Positions 27,866-39,716 of a stretch of DNA of 64,000 nucleotides are shown one piece after another. The DNA lies in NCBI RefSeq assembly GCF_014171575.1, contig NZ_CP050453.1, positions 620,001-684,000 of the forward strand, given 5' to 3'. Position numbers and translations under genes: made by a program. The stretch is from Microbacterium sp. Se63.02b. GTDB lineage: Bacteria > Actinomycetota > Actinomycetes > Actinomycetales > Microbacteriaceae. The notes under the pieces are model-generated. The model worked only from the letters and a program-made list of their open reading frames with translations. It was not told the origin of the DNA and ran no database searches. Positions within the stretch are counted from its first letter, which is position 1, and the number at the start of each line of letters is the position of its first letter.

Positions 27866-29658
27866 TTACGCCCGCAGCGCCTTCGTCAGGGTCTTCATGA
27901 GTCCTGCGATGCGGCCGTCCACGCGGTACCGGGTCAGCCCCTCGCTCACAGTTGCGCCCGTACGCGCCGAGACGAACCACGGCGGCTTCGGCAGGATCGT
28001 GAGGCGTCCCCCGCCGTTCGCGATCGGCAGGGACCGCGGGAACGGACGGAACGGGCCGCGGAGGACGGAGCGTTCGACGCCGTCGAGCAGCAGCGCGTTG
28101 TGCACCACGCCGATGCCGCTGCCGACGTCCTCGATCGTGCTGCCGGGGTACGCGCCCCACGTGAGGGTCGGGGTGATGAAGCCGAAAGCGGTCCAGCCGT
28201 TGATCGCGATGGATCCGTAGCGGAGTGCGGCGATCGCCCGCTCGAATCCGGCGCCGAGAGACCTCTCGGTCGCGGGGTCGATCAGCAGGTTCGCACCGAG
28301 CGTGCCCTGAAGCTTGTCGTTGGCGTGGGCCACGGCGGCGTCCAGGAACTCCTGCCCGGTGCCGGGCACCGTCACGACACCCAGCACCGGCGCGAAGTAC
28401 TCCGTGGTCTCCAGGGCGGTGGCGTCGGCATCGGCGTCGACCTCGACCAGCAGGCGGTCGCCGAGCACCAGCGCGTCGGGGTACGCCTCGGTGGCCAGGT
28501 CCATCCGCGCGGGCGATCCCGGATACCAGATCGGACGCTCCGGGGCGTTCGCGTATGCGCGTCGGAGGGCAGCGCGGAAGGCATCGGCCTGGTCCCAGTC
28601 GGACGACAGGATGACGACCTGCCCGGCGATGCAGTTGTGTCCGCAGTTCTGCAGGCGCATGGTCGCGATGTGCTCGGCCTGGTAGGCGAGGTCGGCGTCG
28701 GTCCAGGCGCCGGGCACCACGATGATCGGTGAGACGCCGCCGAGTTCCGCGGTGATCGGCTTCTTCAGCAGCGGCCGCTTCTCGCGCCGCCGACGCTTCG
28801 TGGCGGCGGCGCCCTCGCCCTTCGACGGACCCCAGACGATGGTGTCGAACGTGGCGGCCGACCCGGTGATGTGCACGTGCACGAGCCCAGGATGCCCGGT
28901 GAGATACGTGCCGACCGCCGGGCCGCCGCGGACGATGCGCAGCAGGCCCGGCTCGATGAGCGGTGCGAGCGCGCGCTTGTACACCGGGACCAGGGCATCC
29001 TGCGTGGGGTTCACCTTGAGCAGGGCCGTGCGGTTGTGGGCGAGGAGCTCGTACAGCACGTCGAGCACCGGGATGGAGGTGACGTTGCCCGCGCCCAGGA
29101 CGAGTCCGACGCCGCCCGATTCACTGGGGGTGCGTTGTGCGAGGCCGGCCGATGCCCGCGCGGCGCCCGGCGTGATTCCCGGCTCCAACCAGACCTCGCC
29201 CGTGAACCCCGACAGCAGGAACTTGTCGATGCCGGTCAGGGGAATGCGTGCACGCGGGTGCGTCCACCGGGTGCGCGGTCGATCGTGACGCCGTCGAGCG
29301 GGTTGGTTCCGGCTGCGAGTCGCGAGAGGGTCTCGATGTAGGCGTCGAGCGCGCCGAGCACGCTGTACGGTCCGCTGAGCCATTCCTCGCCGCGCAGCGG
29401 ATGCCGGGCGTCGAGGCCCTTCGACGCCGCGGCGGTGTTCGCCCAGTCCTCTGCCGTGGCGGCGACGCTCGTGCGGACCGCACGCAGCAGCGTCACCCGC
29501 TGCGCGATCGTGAGCGCTGACCAGGTGCGCGCACCCACCTGCAGCGCGTCGATCGCGGTGTCGAGCCGGTCGCGTTCGCCCTCGTCCAGCGCGGGACCGG
29601 CGGGGCCCGGCGTGCGCTTCGACGCAGCGGCGGAGGTGGTGGTGCTCGCAGAAGTCAT
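27866..29658 (-). CDS. Aldehyde dehydrogenase family protein (frameshifted)
   Basis: About 597 residues after correction, longer than typical aldehyde dehydrogenases (about 480-500). It has LVLGAGNVTSIP, VHITGSAATFDTIV (nucleotide site), ELGGVSPIIV with the catalytic Glu, and NCGHNCIAGQ around the expected catalytic Cys. The break is near 29248, where one base is missing in the leader of LTGIDKFLLSG. AAGGAG lies 6 bases before ATG 29658. The product resembles the long actinobacterial aldehyde dehydrogenases; substrate unknown. Confidence 0.82.
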
Positions 29659-29686
29659 CGACGTCTCCTTCAGACGGGATCCCAGC

Positions 29687-31078
29687 TTAGGCGGCGGAGG
29701 TCGCGCCCGCCTCGATGTCGTCGCGGCGCAGGCGGTAGCGGCGAAGAGTCAGCAGGCTGGCCGCCATCAGCACGGCGGGCAGGATGCTGAAGCTGACCAC
29801 GATGCCCGTGATGGCGGCGGCCGGCTGCTCGACGGTCGCGCCTGCGACGGTCGAGACGTAGCCCGTCGCGGCGAGGGTCAACGACACCGCGGTCGCGCCG
29901 AGCGCGAATCCGACGGTCTCACCCGCGGTCCAGATGCCCGTGAAGGTGCCCGCCTGGCCTGGCCCGCTCGTGCGCTCGTCGTGGGAGATGACGTCGGGCA
30001 GCATGGCCATGGGGAGCGACTGGAGTCCTGCGTAGGCGATGCCGGCGACCGCGACCGAGGCGTAGATCCAGGCACCGGGAGTCCACACGGCGACGACCAG
30101 CGATGCCGCGGCCGCCGTGAAGATGATGCTCGCGAACGCGAACGCCCGCTCCTTGCCCGCGCGTCGGGCGATGAGGGTCCAGCCCGGTGTCGCCAGCAGC
30201 GCAGGACCGACCAGCGCGACGAACACGAAGGTCACGGCGTCTTCCGAGCGCAGCACCCAGGTCGCGACGTACTGCGCACCGGCGAGCATGGTGCCGGTCG
30301 CGAGCGCCTGCAGCACGAAGGTGCCCAGCAGCGCGCGGAACGGCTGACTGCGTCCGAGCGCCCGGAACCCCGACATGTACTGGTCGCGCCAGGTGGAGGA
30401 GACGGCAGCGGTCGACGGGGTCGAGGTGCGCTGGGCGGCGGCCTCCGCCGTCCTCGAGGCGATGAACATGCCGATCCCGATGACGATGCCCGAGGCGATG
30501 CCCATCAGCAGGTAACCCATGACCGGGTCCGAGCCGGCGTTGCGAAGGGCGGGTCCTCCGGCGCCGAAGAGCAGGATCGCCGCGGTGAGCACGACCACGC
30601 GCCAGCCGAGCAGGCGGGTGCGCTCGTCGTAGCTCGCGGTCAGTTCTGCGGGCAGTGCGACGTACGGCACCTGGAACAGGCTGAATGCGGTCGCGGTCGC
30701 GAGGAACGCCAGCAGCACGCTGATCGCCCCCGCGATCGGGCCCCACGTCGGAGGCACCGCGAAGGTCAACGCGAAGAAGAGCGGCAGCGCCAGCGCGCCC
30801 GTGACCATGAAGCCCCGCCGGGAACCCGTCCGGGCGAGCTGACGATCGGATGCGGCACCGATCAGCGGGTCGATCAGCACGTCCCAGATCTTCGCCGCCG
30901 TGACGATGAGTCCCGCGGCGAGGGCGGCGACACCGAGGTTGTCGGTCAGGAAGTACGTCAGCACCAGCCCTGGCAGGGTGGCGTAACCGCCGGTCCCGAG
31001 CGATCCGATCGCGTACAAGACGATCGTGCGCGCGGAAAGGCGGACGGATGCTCGTTCGGGCCGAGCCTCGGTGCTCAT
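29687..31078 (-). CDS. GPH-family (MelB-like) sugar symporter
   Basis: A 463-residue protein with about 12 hydrophobic segments. The opening LYAIGSLGTGGYATLPGLVLTYFLTDNLGV and AAKIWDVLIDPLIGAASDRQ, followed by TGSRRGFMV, is characteristic of glycoside-pentoside-hexuronide:cation symporters. The substrate cannot be told. Its start overlaps the stop of the redoxin gene by 4 bases. TACACT also lies six bases before the ATG, so it may have its own leaderless promoter. Confidence 0.85.
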   Translation of the reverse strand: MSTEARPERASVRLSARTIVLYAIGSLGTGGYATLPGLVLTYFLTDNLGVAALAAGLIVTAAKIWDVLIDPLIGAASDRQLARTGSRRGFMVTGALALPLFFALTFAVPPTWGPIAGAISVLLAFLATATAFSLFQVPYVALPAELTASYDERTRLLGWRVVVLTAAILLFGAGGPALRNAGSDPVMGYLLMGIASGIVIGIGMFIASRTAEAAAQRTSTPSTAAVSSTWRDQYMSGFRALGRSQPFRALLGTFVLQALATGTMLAGAQYVATWVLRSEDAVTFVFVALVGPALLATPGWTLIARRAGKERAFAFASIIFTAAAASLVVAVWTPGAWIYASVAVAGIAYAGLQSLPMAMLPDVISHDERTSGPGQAGTFTGIWTAGETVGFALGATAVSLTLAATGYVSTVAGATVEQPAAAITGIVVSFSILPAVLMAASLLTLRRYRLRRDDIEAGATSAA

Positions 31079-31371
31079 CGCGCCAGTGTAGCGGCGCGAT
31101 GAGGCCCGCTCAGATCAGCGAGCTCGCGGAGCTTCGACTCGACGTCGGCGTTCGACGGCTCGACGTGGTGCGACCGGTCGGGGTAGACCACGACCGGGAT
31201 GTTCGTGCGGCCGGAGATCTCCTTCGCGACATCGGCCGCTGCGGGCTCGGCGACGAGGTCGACGTAGGTGTATTCGATGCCGAGCGCGTCGAGCTGCTTC
31301 TTCGTGCGGATGCAGTCGCGGCACCAGTCGGCGCCGAACATCGTGATGGTGTCGGGGGCGGCAGAAGTCAT
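31075..31371 (-). CDS. Glutaredoxin/mycoredoxin-like thiol oxidoreductase
   Basis: A 98-residue thioredoxin-fold protein with the active site W-C-R-D-C (C17, C20), the cis-Pro NIPVVVYP and a C-terminal helix. Dithiol CxxC, length and actinobacterial setting fit mycoredoxin, which reduces mycothiol mixed disulfides. TAGGCT (plus-strand AGCCTA, 31378-31383) lies six bases before the ATG and includes the stop codon of the upstream gene; no ribosome site is seen. Confidence 0.85.
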   Translation of the reverse strand: MTSAAPDTITMFGADWCRDCIRTKKQLDALGIEYTYVDLVAEPAAADVAKEISGRTNIPVVVYPDRSHHVEPSNADVESKLRELADLSGPHRAATLAR

Positions 31372-31380
31372 GCTTCCAGC

Positions 31381-32402
31381 CTACGGCCGCCCGGATGGGG
31401 TGGCGCTGAGAGCGGGCGGGGTCTCGCGTCGGCCGGGGTCGGCCTCGTCGGGCAGCTGCTCGACCGGGACGATCACCACGTCCTGGATCTTCCAGTCGAG
31501 GTCCGTGACCTTCCTCTGCAGGTCGGTCGTCTCGTGGACCGACACCCGGTGCCGCCGCGGCACGATGAATGCCTCGACATGGAAGACCTGTCCCTGGTCG
31601 CGCACCCGCACCGCGGCATCCTTGATCCACGGTCTGCTGCGCAAATACGACACGATGTCGGCCGCCACCGGGTGCGGATGCTTGCTGTCGTACGTGCGGG
31701 CGCGCTGGTCCATGAGGTCGACGATCGCTGTCTTCGTGTTGCGGAAACCGTCCCAGATGATGCCGAGCGAGATGAACAGGGCAGCGGCGCCGTCGAGCCA
31801 CCACACGCCGGCGCCGACCCCAGGACGCCGACGATCGACGCGACCGTCGTCTGCCAGTCGGCCTTCGCCATGTCGGCGTCTGCGTACAGCAGCTTGTTGT
31901 GCAGCACGGGTGCGAGCTTCGACTTGGCCGGGCCGTAGAAGAAGACCGGGCCGACGATGACGACCGCCATCACGGCGACCATGAGCCAGCCGAGCCAGAT
32001 CGTCTGGCCGAAGAGCTGCACGGTGCCGATGGTCGGGTGCTCGCCGGCGATCAGGCCGGTGACCGCTTCGATCGCGAGGTTGAGGCCGACAGCGAGCAGA
32101 GCGACGCCGGCCACGAGGTGCCCGACGCCCATCGCGCGGTGGAGTCCGTAGGGGTGTTTGCGGGTCGGACGTCGCCCCACGAAGAGGAGCGCGATCAGGA
32201 AGGCGAACTGGGGGATCAGCGACAGCATGTCTTCGATCCACGCGGTCCGCATCGCCTGCGAGTTGCCCACGACGAATGCGATGACCACGATCGTCACGGA
32301 GGTGTAGACGATCGTGAAGATCTCCCAGCGGATGGCGCTCCGCCTCGCCCGCACCTGTTCCTGGGGAAGGGTGGTTCGCCCGAAGCGCGCCTCTTCGGTC
32401 AT
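31381..32402 (-). CDS. Cation diffusion facilitator family transporter (frameshifted)
   Basis: About 340 residues after correction, with five to six membrane segments in the first 200 residues. MLSLIPQFAFLIALLFVGRRPTRKHPYGLHR carries the conserved region after TM2, and a YADADMAKADWQTTVASIVGVLG block precedes TM5-6. A cytoplasmic C-terminal domain follows. The frame breaks near 31820 in GGGGTCGGCGCC, where one base is missing. It probably exports Zn, Mn or Fe(II). Its start overlaps the stop of the lipoprotein gene by 4 bases, so the two are cotranscribed. Confidence 0.83.
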
Positions 32403-32899
32403 GGGCCGACCTCCTCGTCGAGGAACCTCTCCAGCGTCGACAGGAACGCGTTCTCGCCGAGCGGGACCATCATGACGAGTTCTCGCCCGTCAGCGCCGTC
32501 GATGCCCGGATAGCCGCGGGTCAGTCCGGCCTTGTCGATCCACGGGGTGTCCGAGGTCATGCCGCCCGCGATGAGGTCGAGGTCGCCCGCTGCCAGCATC
32601 CGGACGAGCGTCTCCTCCGATGCCACCGTCCACTCGGGTTCGGCGTCGATGCTCGCGGCGAACCGATCGACGAGATCGACGATCGGGCCTGAGGGGTGAT
32701 CGTCGGTCACCTCGACGAGCTCGCCGTCGGGGGACGTGCCGATGCGGAGCTCTCCACCGGAGACGGCGTCGAGGGTGCCGTCGGGGTCGGCGGGGATCGT
32801 CAGTCCGCACCCCGACAACGCGCCGGCGAGGGCGAGACCCGCGACGAGGGAGGCGGCGCGGGATGACCGCCGCCCGAGAGGCCTTCGACGTCCGTTCAC
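32399..32899 (-). CDS. Lipoprotein resembling an extracellular solute-binding protein
   Basis: About 166 residues from GTG 32899. Basic NGRRRPLGRRSS is followed by a hydrophobic stretch and lipobox GALSGC. The mature part has LRIGTSPD, EETLVRMLAAGDLDLIAGGMTSDTPW, the pattern of family-3 solute-binding domains, but it is shorter than the usual 230 or more residues and lacks one lobe. CATCCT stands six bases before the GTG, so it may be leaderless. Pairing with a cation exporter suggests a metal-related or sensing role (inference). Confidence 0.6.
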   Translation of the reverse strand: MNGRRRPLGRRSSRAASLVAGLALAGALSGCGLTIPADPDGTLDAVSGGELRIGTSPDGELVEVTDDHPSGPIVDLVDRFAASIDAEPEWTVASEETLVRMLAAGDLDLIAGGMTSDTPWIDKAGLTRGYPGIDGADGRELVMMVPLGENAFLSTLERFLDEEVGP

Positions 32900-32985
32900 G
32901 ACTCGAGGATGCGCCGCCGTGCCGCCCGCGGGCAAAGGCGTTGACGAGAGGCTTCGTGGGGCGCTAGAGCGCGGAGCCGACGGCC

Positions 32986-33020
32986 GTACCCTTGTGAGTA
33001 AGGGTACCCTTACCTATACT
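32986..33020 (+). promoter_or_regulatory. Promoter with two overlapping dyads before the SIP-like gene
   Basis: TTGTGA (32992-32997), a 17-base spacer and TATACT (33015-33020) make a strong promoter, and ATG 33028 lies seven bases beyond, so the message is probably leaderless. Two dyads overlap it: GTACCCTT-N6-AAGGGTAC (32986-33007) and GTAAGGGTACCCTTAC (32998-33013). The layout suggests two dimers of a DtxR/IdeR-type iron repressor, fitting the gene controlled. The exact consensus differs from the textbook DtxR box. Confidence 0.6.
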
Positions 33021-33027
33021 GAACACC

Positions 33028-33420
33028 ATGAGCGGCGCGTGCGAGCACCTGGAAGATCCGGACTGGGATGACATCGAGGGCGCCGTGCTCATCGCGGGTG
33101 ACGCGGCCGATGCCGGCTTCATCGCGAGCATCACGGCCCGACTGCCCTGGGACGCGCAGGGCGTCGTCCTCCTCGAGGCGGCGGCACGCATCCAGTTCCG
33201 GCACATCGACGTCCCCGCTGGTGTCTCCGTGCGTTGGCTCGTGCGCGACGACGGCATCAGGGCGCACACGCGGGGCGAGCGGTTGGCGAACGCCGTGCAC
33301 GCCTGGTGCGTCGAGTGGGCGTGCAGCGAACCGCCGTCGCAGTGGACCGTGTGGCTCGGGCCGCACACGCCCCCGCACGTGGCGAGGATGGCGCGCAGCC
33401 TGCTCGGCGTCGCGAACTGA
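33028..33420 (+). CDS. SIP-like (siderophore-interacting protein C-terminal domain) protein
   Basis: A 130-residue soluble protein with VLIAGDAADAGFIASITARLPWDAQGVVLLE and a late WACSEPPSQWTVWLGP stretch. This resembles the NAD(P)H-binding second half of siderophore-interacting ferric reductases; the FAD-binding half is absent. No ribosome site precedes ATG 33028. The dyad-rich promoter supports iron-responsive control. It converges with the next gene with only two bases between the stops. Confidence 0.6.
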   Translation: MSGACEHLEDPDWDDIEGAVLIAGDAADAGFIASITARLPWDAQGVVLLEAAARIQFRHIDVPAGVSVRWLVRDDGIRAHTRGERLANAVHAWCVEWACSEPPSQWTVWLGPHTPPHVARMARSLLGVAN

Positions 33421-33422
33421 CG

Positions 33423-33875
33423 TCAGCGGGTTGCGGCGGCGGGCACGCCGGCGCCCGCGGTGATCGCGTCGAGGGCGCGGCGCAGCGACGAACTCGACGT
33501 GTGCGCCGTGTACGGGAAGTACACGACCTCCACGCCGACCTCGGCGAACTCGCGCTCGAGGCGCAGCCCCTTGTCGGTGCCGCGCCAGTCGTCGCCTTTG
33601 AAGAAGTGCGTGAACTGCACGTCGCGCCACGAGTCCATCTTCGACGGCGTGGTCTCCACGTACACGTCATCGACGAACGAGATGTGCTTGACGATCTCCG
33701 CACGCTCGGCCGTCGGTATGACGGGCTCGATGCCCTTCACCTGGCGCAGCATCTCGTCGCTGACGACGCCCGCGATCAGGATGTCGCAGTGCTGCTTGGC
33801 GTGACGAAGAAGATTCAGATGCCCGACGTGAAAAAGGTCGAAAGCACCAACGGCATAGCCGATACGCGTCCCCAT
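33423..33875 (-). CDS. TagD/GCT-type cytidylyltransferase
   Basis: A 150-residue nucleotidyltransferase with GAFDLFHVGHLNLLRHA (HxGH site), a central KGDDWRGT, and a C-terminal HTSSSSLRRAL in place of the usual RTxGISTT. Length and motifs match glycerol-3-phosphate cytidylyltransferases. Together with the CDP-alcohol transferase at 42839 it could supply CDP-activated polyol or alcohol for decorating the surface polymer. Alternatively it acts on another phospho-alcohol. Two CTGGGGA boxes precede the ATG. Confidence 0.8.
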   Translation of the reverse strand: MGTRIGYAVGAFDLFHVGHLNLLRHAKQHCDILIAGVVSDEMLRQVKGIEPVIPTAERAEIVKHISFVDDVYVETTPSKMDSWRDVQFTHFFKGDDWRGTDKGLRLEREFAEVGVEVVYFPYTAHTSSSSLRRALDAITAGAGVPAAATR

Positions 33876-33879
33876 GATC

Positions 33880-33902
33880 TCCCCAGATCAGTGTTTCCCC
33901 AG
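33880..33902 (-). promoter_or_regulatory. CTGGGGA direct repeats before the cytidylyltransferase gene
   Basis: TCCCCAG on the plus strand at 33880-33886 and 33896-33902 reads CTGGGGA twice on the coding strand, 16 bases apart, 5-27 bases before the ATG. The same box occurs three times before the WbaP-type gene at 60463 and, singly or in variant form, before 44339, 45007 and 51079. Confidence 0.4.
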
Positions 33903-34037
33903 TGAGCGGATCCCCATCCGCTTCGCGACTCCCACAGCCGCGTTTCGGAAGTCTAGCAGGTCCGGATTCGTTCCCCACAGCAAGCCATGGAACGATGGAG
34001 TGCGCACGCGCTGCGCGTGGGGATCGAGGGGGCGGAC

Positions 34038-35218
34038 GTGGGGACACCGGTGACGGTCATCGTGCCGACGTTCAACGAGCGTGACAACGTCGCCGAGCTC
34101 GTCTCCCGCAGCGCCGCAGCTCTCGCCGGATACGACGCCGAGATCCTGTTCGTCGACGACAGCACCGACGACACCGCGGCCGAGGTCGAGCGCGTCGCCG
34201 CCGACGCCGCCATTCCGGTGCGGGTGATCCACCGTGCGGAGAACACGGGGGCCTCGGCGGTGCCGTCGTGGTCGGGCTCGAAGCTGCGGCATCCGACGTC
34301 TGCATCGTGATGGACGGCGACCTGCAGCATCCACCGGAACTCCTCCCGGTCATCCTCGCCAGGCACGGCGAGGATGACGCCGACGTCGTCGCGGCGTCCC
34401 GCTACGTCGGCGGCGGAGACACCAGCGGGCTCGGCACGGCAGTGCGCTTCGGCGTCTCGCGCGTGGCCACCTGGCTGACCAGGGCGATGTTCCCGATCCG
34501 CCTGGCACGCAGCACCGATCCGATGACCGGGTTCTTCCTCGTCGACCGCCGCCGTCTCGACGTGTCGGCGCTCAAACCGCAGGGCTTCAAGATCCTCCTG
34601 GAGATCCTCGCGCGCAACGACCTGCGTGTCGCCGAGGTGCCGATGGAGTTCGCCGAGCGACGGCACGGGACCTCGAAGGCGAGCCTGCGGCAGGGCGGCA
34701 CGTTCATCGCCCACCTCGCCCGCCTGCGGTTCGGCAAGATGTCGCTGTTCGCCCTGATCGGCGCGATCGGCGCCGCAGCGAACCTCGGGATCATGTGGGC
34801 GCTGACCGCTGCCGGCGTCCCCTACATCTGGGCGGCCGTGATCGGCGCCGAGGTGACGATCATCGGGAACTTCCTGCTGCAGGAGCGTTTCGTGTTCGCC
34901 GACATGCGGACGGATGCCCGCGCGCTCGGCATCCGCTTCGCGAGCTCCTTCGCGTTCAACAACGTCGAAGCCGCGCTGCGCATCCCCGTCATGGCCCTCA
35001 TGGTCGAGTCGTGGCACATCTCCAGCGTGCTCGCGACGGGGCTCTCGCTCATCGTCGCCTTCTTCGCGCGCTTCCTGTTCCACTCGCTCGTCGTGTACGC
35101 CCCGCAGCGGCGGAAGAGGAACGACGACTCTCCCTCGGCTGAACCGCCGACGGACACGGCGGCGCAGCGCGTGATCAGGGCGATCGACGTCGAGGTGATG
35201 AAGCCGGGCGAGCTCTAG
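34038..35218 (+). CDS. Family-2 glycosyltransferase (dolichyl-phosphate-mannose-synthase-like) with GtrA domain (frameshifted)
   Basis: About 393 residues after correction. Residues 1-240 are a GT-A fold: VTVIVPTFNERDNV, LFVDDSTDD, VMDGDLQHPPE, TGFFLVDRR. They are followed by four membrane segments of a GtrA/DPMS-like domain (nt about 34740-35090). It likely makes a polyprenyl-phosphate sugar and helps flip it for glycan modification. GTG 34038 has GAGGGGGCGGAC upstream. One base is missing near 34262 (ACGGGGGCCTCGG). The TAG stop overlaps the rmlCD stop on the other strand through a shared CTAG. Confidence 0.85.
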
Positions 35219-36628
35219 CCGTTCGTCGCGAGGTAGGCCTCGAGCGCCGCATCCGCATCACGCGGACGCCATCCGGTCGACTCGATGCGGTGCAGGTCCA
35301 ACACGCTGTTGAGCGGCCTCGGCGCGATCGGACCCGCCTGATCGGCGAAGTACTCCGCGGTGCTCACATCGGTCACCCCGCCCGGGTCGTGCCCGGTGAG
35401 GCGATACACGGCGCGCGCGATGTCCGCCCAGGAACGGGGTTCGCCGGCACCGGTGACGTTGTACACGCCGAACGGGGCGGCGCTCGACAGCAGATGCGTG
35501 ATGGCCGCGGCGAGGTCGTCGGTGAACGTCAGGCGTCCGATCTGATCTCCGACGACGCGGGGCGCGATGCCCCGTTCGGCGAGCGAGGCCATGGTGCGCA
35601 CGAAATTGCGCCCCTCGCCGATCACCCAGGACGTTCGGACGATGTAGTGGCGCGGCACCGTCGCGACGACCGCGTCGCCCGCGGCCTTCGTCTGCCCGTA
35701 GACGCCGAGCGGTCGCACCGGGTCCGACTCCGTGTAGGGGAGGCCTTCGTGCCGTCGAACACGTAGTCGCTGGAGACGTGCACGAGCGTGATGCCGTTGT
35801 CCGTGGCGATACGGGCCAGGGCGGCGACCGCGGTGGCATTCGCCGCCCAGGCGTCCTCGCGTCCCTCCGGCGTCTCCGCGAGGTCGACCGCGGTGAACGC
35901 GGCGGCGTTGATGATCACGCCGTAGTCGCGCCACCGGCGGGCGGACGGCAGGTCGTCCGCCCGGATGTCGAGCGTCTCGCGCGTCGTGTACTCCACGTGG
36001 TCGGCATCGGCGAAGGCCGCCTGCAGAGCGAGACCGAGCTGGCCCGAGCCGCCGAGCACCAGGATCTTCCTCGGACCGATCGGTGTGACGTCGGCGAGGC
36101 GCGGGTGCGCGAGGTCCTTCGCCGAGATCTCGACGTCGGAGAGCGGGATCGGCCAGGCGATGGCGGCCGTCTCATCCGCGAGGTTGAGGAACGAGTACTC
36201 GGCGTCGGGAGACCAGTGATCGTTGACGAGGTACGTGTAGGCGGTGTCCGCCTCGAGGGTCTGATACGAGTTGCCGACTCCGCGGGGCACGAGGATCGCG
36301 CGCGACGGATCGATCTCGGTCGTGAACACCGTGCCGAAGGTGTCGCCGGCACGCAGGTCGACCCAGGCGCCGAAGATCTTCCCCGTGGCGACCGAGACCC
36401 ATTTGTCCCAGGGCTCGGCGTGGATGCCGCGCGTGGTGCCGACCGCGTCGTTGAACGAGATGTTGTTCTGCACCGGGCCGAAGTCGGGCAGCCCGGCGGC
36501 GACCATCTTCTCGCGCTGCCAGTTCTCCTTGAACCACCCGCGCGAGTCCCCGTGCACGGGCAGGTCGACGACGAGCAATCCGGGGATCGTGGTCTCGGAG
36601 ACGGTGAGCGTCTTGCCGAACTCCGTCA

Positions 36629-36629
<1 letters not shown>
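35215..36629 (-). CDS. Fused dTDP-4-dehydrorhamnose 3,5-epimerase / dTDP-4-dehydrorhamnose reductase (frameshifted)
   Basis: About 471 residues after correction. Residues 1-185 are RmlC: DSRGWFKENWQREKM, QNNISFN, RGIHAEPWDKWV, PRGVGNSYQTL. Residues 190-471 are RmlD: KILVLGGSGQLGLAL, INAAAFTAVDLAE, HVSSDYVFDG, YGQTKAAGD (YxxxK), RTSWVIG. It catalyses the last two steps to dTDP-L-rhamnose. The break is near 35747, where one base is missing after VFDGTK. The ATG shares one base with the rmlB stop, so it is the third gene of an rmlA-rmlB-rmlCD operon. Confidence 0.92.
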
Positions 36630-39712
<3,083 letters not shown>

Positions 39713-39716
<4 letters not shown>

